Part shown: in pieces, positions 62,769 through 64,000 of the stretch | Position numbering within the stretch: position 1 is the first letter of the stretch | Layout of the letters: the number at the start of each line of letters is the position of its first letter | Position numbers and translations under genes: made by a program | Source of the DNA: Thalassobacillus devorans | GTDB taxonomy: Bacteria; Bacillota; Bacilli; Bacillales; Halobacillaceae | DNA length: 64,000 nucleotides | Assembly (NCBI RefSeq): GCF_900176565.1 | Contig: NZ_FXEH01000006.1 | Span: forward strand, 1,240,001 to 1,304,000 | Reading direction: 5' to 3' | Notes under the pieces: model-generated | Told to the model about the DNA's origin: nothing | What the model saw: only the letters and a program-made list of their open reading frames with translations | The model's database searches: none

Positions 62769-62784
62769 CTGTCCATCTCTCCCT

Positions 62785-63477
62785 CTATTCTTCCTCCAGC
62801 CAATTATAATATAAAGAAATATCTTTGTTTGAACTTTGGCTTACGGTTTCTCCCGACTTCTGTTGACCCCTGAATTGTTTACCGGCCTGTCGGGCTTGAT
62901 CCACACTGCGGATCCCCTTCTTCTTCCATTCCCTAAGGATACGATCTATATATTTGAAGTTTAGTTTCCCCATCAAAACAGCTTCACGCAATGCTGCCTT
63001 TATTAAGGAAGGCGGCTGTTCATCCTGATCGAGCCATATATTAATCGTTTCTATTTCAAAAGGAGATAATAAACGGCCAAATTCCTGTTCGAACAATACA
63101 AATAAATTCTCCTGTGAAGCAGCATCTGTCGTGGATGGGACTTCTTCACCTGCAGTATATAGTTTTTCCCATAATGGTTCAAAAGAGTAATATTCATTCA
63201 GGATACCATCTTCGTTCCTTTTTTGTTCAATTACCAGAATATTTTTTTTGATCAAACTGCGAAGCAGACGAGAGCAATCCTGGTCTGTGCCAGTGAGATA
63301 TTTTGAAATTTCCGCAGGAGTCGGAAAAGGATTGCCATCATAATAAAACCTCTGGATTTGGAGTACGGTTATCAATTCTGCATCCGTAAGACCTATCGAT
63401 TGATAATTCATCAATAATTTTTTGGAGAGCGTCATTTGATCATTCAATATATCCTGATATTGCTGATAATTACTCAT
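62785..63477 (-). CDS. dnaD: replication initiation protein DnaD
   Basis: A 230-residue primosome protein that loads DnaI/DnaC helicase at oriC and during restart. N-terminal winged-helix domain (about 5-110; PTPAEISKYLTGTDQDCSRL), linker, then the C-terminal DnaD/DnaB domain (FEQEFGRLLSPFEIETINIW, then MGKLNFKYIDRILREWKKKG at about 190). AAGGTG lies 9 nt before the ATG. Encoded between asnS and nth. Confidence 0.95.
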   Translation of the reverse strand: MSNYQQYQDILNDQMTLSKKLLMNYQSIGLTDAELITVLQIQRFYYDGNPFPTPAEISKYLTGTDQDCSRLLRSLIKKNILVIEQKRNEDGILNEYYSFEPLWEKLYTAGEEVPSTTDAASQENLFVLFEQEFGRLLSPFEIETINIWLDQDEQPPSLIKAALREAVLMGKLNFKYIDRILREWKKKGIRSVDQARQAGKQFRGQQKSGETVSQSSNKDISLYYNWLEEE

Positions 63478-63571
63478 ATTTTTCACACCTTAAATGTATA
63501 GATACTGGATGTCTTTTCTAGTAATAGAGCTAACTTGAGCTCCATGAAACAATAACTAAGCTGGTCACAAT

Positions 63572-63606
63572 ATAGACCATGCACGGAGTCCGTTAGCATG
63601 GTCTAT
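63572..63606 (-). other. long hairpin between asnS and dnaD
   Basis: ATAGACCATGC pairs perfectly with GCATGGTCTAT, enclosing an inner ACG...CGT stem. There is no U-run, so it is probably not a simple terminator. It might be an RNA processing site between asnS and dnaD, or a partial attenuator. Confidence 0.55.
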
Positions 63607-63629
63607 GAATAAGATATTTGCGACTTACA

Positions 63630-64000
63630 TTATGGGTATAGACGATTGAGCAGACGCGGGAATGGTATGGTTTCACGTACATGCTCGACACCTGCAATCC
63701 AGGCGACGGTACGCTCTAATCCTAACCCGAATCCAGAATGCGGTACACTGCCATACTGACGCAGCTGAAGATACCATTCATATGCTGGTCCGGTCAGCCC
63801 GTGTTCTTCATAACGTTGTTTCATCAGCTCCATATCATCGATGCGCTGAGATCCTCCTATAATCTCTCCATATCCTTCTGGAGCAATCAAGTCCGCGCAT
63901 AACACGACATCTGGACGTTTTGGATCTGGTTTCATATAAAAGGCTTTGATTTCGGCCGGCCAGTTTGTAATGAAGACAGGCTTGTCGAAGCTCTCAGCAA
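63630..64000 (-). CDS. asnS: asparaginyl-tRNA synthetase, C-terminal part (cut by window edge)
   Basis: The last ~123 residues of a class II aminoacyl-tRNA synthetase. Seen: [34 protein letters not shown], and motif 3 [16 protein letters not shown] with the ATP-binding Arg; the ending [14 protein letters not shown] is typical of AsnS in Bacillus. The N-terminus is outside the window. It is the first gene visible in the asnS-dnaD-nth group, the B. subtilis order. Confidence 0.95.
   Translation of the reverse strand, partial: AESFDKPVFITNWPAEIKAFYMKPDPKRPDVVLCADLIAPEGYGEIIGGSQRIDDMELMKQRYEEHGLTGPAYEWYLQLRQYGSVPHSGFGLGLERTVAWIAGVEHVRETIPFPRLLNRLYP

Noticed and set aside
1-64000. CRISPR arrays, insertion sequences, prophage genes or tRNA/rRNA genes
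   Set aside because: No spaced direct repeats, transposase motifs, integrase, phage structural genes or tRNA-like cloverleafs were seen. rnpB is the only clear RNA gene.

Overview
The window is a piece of chromosome from a low-GC, endospore-forming member of the Bacillaceae. The spore genes seen are a CotD-type coat protein and an SspM-type small acid-soluble protein. Other Bacillus-type markers are DynA, GpsB, RecU/PonA, YozE, YppC/YppE, YqfQ, a type B RNase P RNA and BpsAB. Strong AGGAGG ribosome sites and many perfect stem plus U-run terminators fit the same group. The very acidic C-terminal tail on PonA and a b(a/o)3-type oxidase would suit a halotolerant genus such as Oceanobacillus, Virgibacillus or Halobacillus, but the genus cannot be fixed from sequence alone. 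Most genes lie on the minus strand.

Layout. 1-1.2 kb: a minus-strand three-gene operon of a thioredoxin-fold protein, a small protein ending in Cys-Cys, and an ArsA/Get3-type ATPase cut by the window edge. The thioredoxin-like gene has an in-frame TGA beside a Cys, with a hairpin just downstream that meets the published bacterial SECIS rules. 1.3-3 kb: cstA broken by a frameshift. 3-8.2 kb: a LysM/3D wall protein, an ABC-F ATPase, YdjO, a cold-shock protein, a leaderless Cu/Zn superoxide dismutase and a SurA_N lipoprotein. 8.2-13.8 kb: the double dynamin DynA, a two-domain gamma-glutamylcyclotransferase-like protein and a DmpA/NylC-type peptidase. 13.9-24.8 kb: mostly single housekeeping and stress genes (acylphosphatase, ferredoxin, SfsA, MhqD, two membrane transporters, an oxidoreductase, MsrAB). 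24.9-32 kb: YqfQ, Ung, DUF-type small proteins, SbcDC, YozE. 32-37.4 kb: TatC with two tandem TatA, then thyA-dfrA-mobA, an HD protein and a DUF72 protein. 37.4-38.1 kb: a gene-free stretch with two related palindromic elements whose stems covary. 38-47.6 kb: Fhs, a second cold-shock protein, RNase H, rhodanese, the alkylpyrone pair BpsAB, an SDR and a three-subunit terminal oxidase. 47.6-64 kb: carboxypeptidase M32, a THUMP methyltransferase, rnpB, GpsB, YpsA, CotD, Cdd, an RND efflux pump, and the conserved yppE-sspM-yppC/recU-ponA/nth-dnaD-asnS block.

Genes that appear to work together: SbcC with SbcD (DNA end processing); TatA with TatC (folded-protein export); ThyA with DfrA, and Fhs further on (one-carbon metabolism); BpsA with BpsB (alkylpyrone methyl ethers); oxidase subunits IIa, II and I; RecU, Nth, Ung and SbcDC (DNA repair); GpsB with PonA (peptidoglycan synthesis). 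The strongest candidates for something new are the ArsA/CC-tail/thioredoxin-like operon with its possible selenocysteine codon, and the covarying palindromic elements downstream of fhs.
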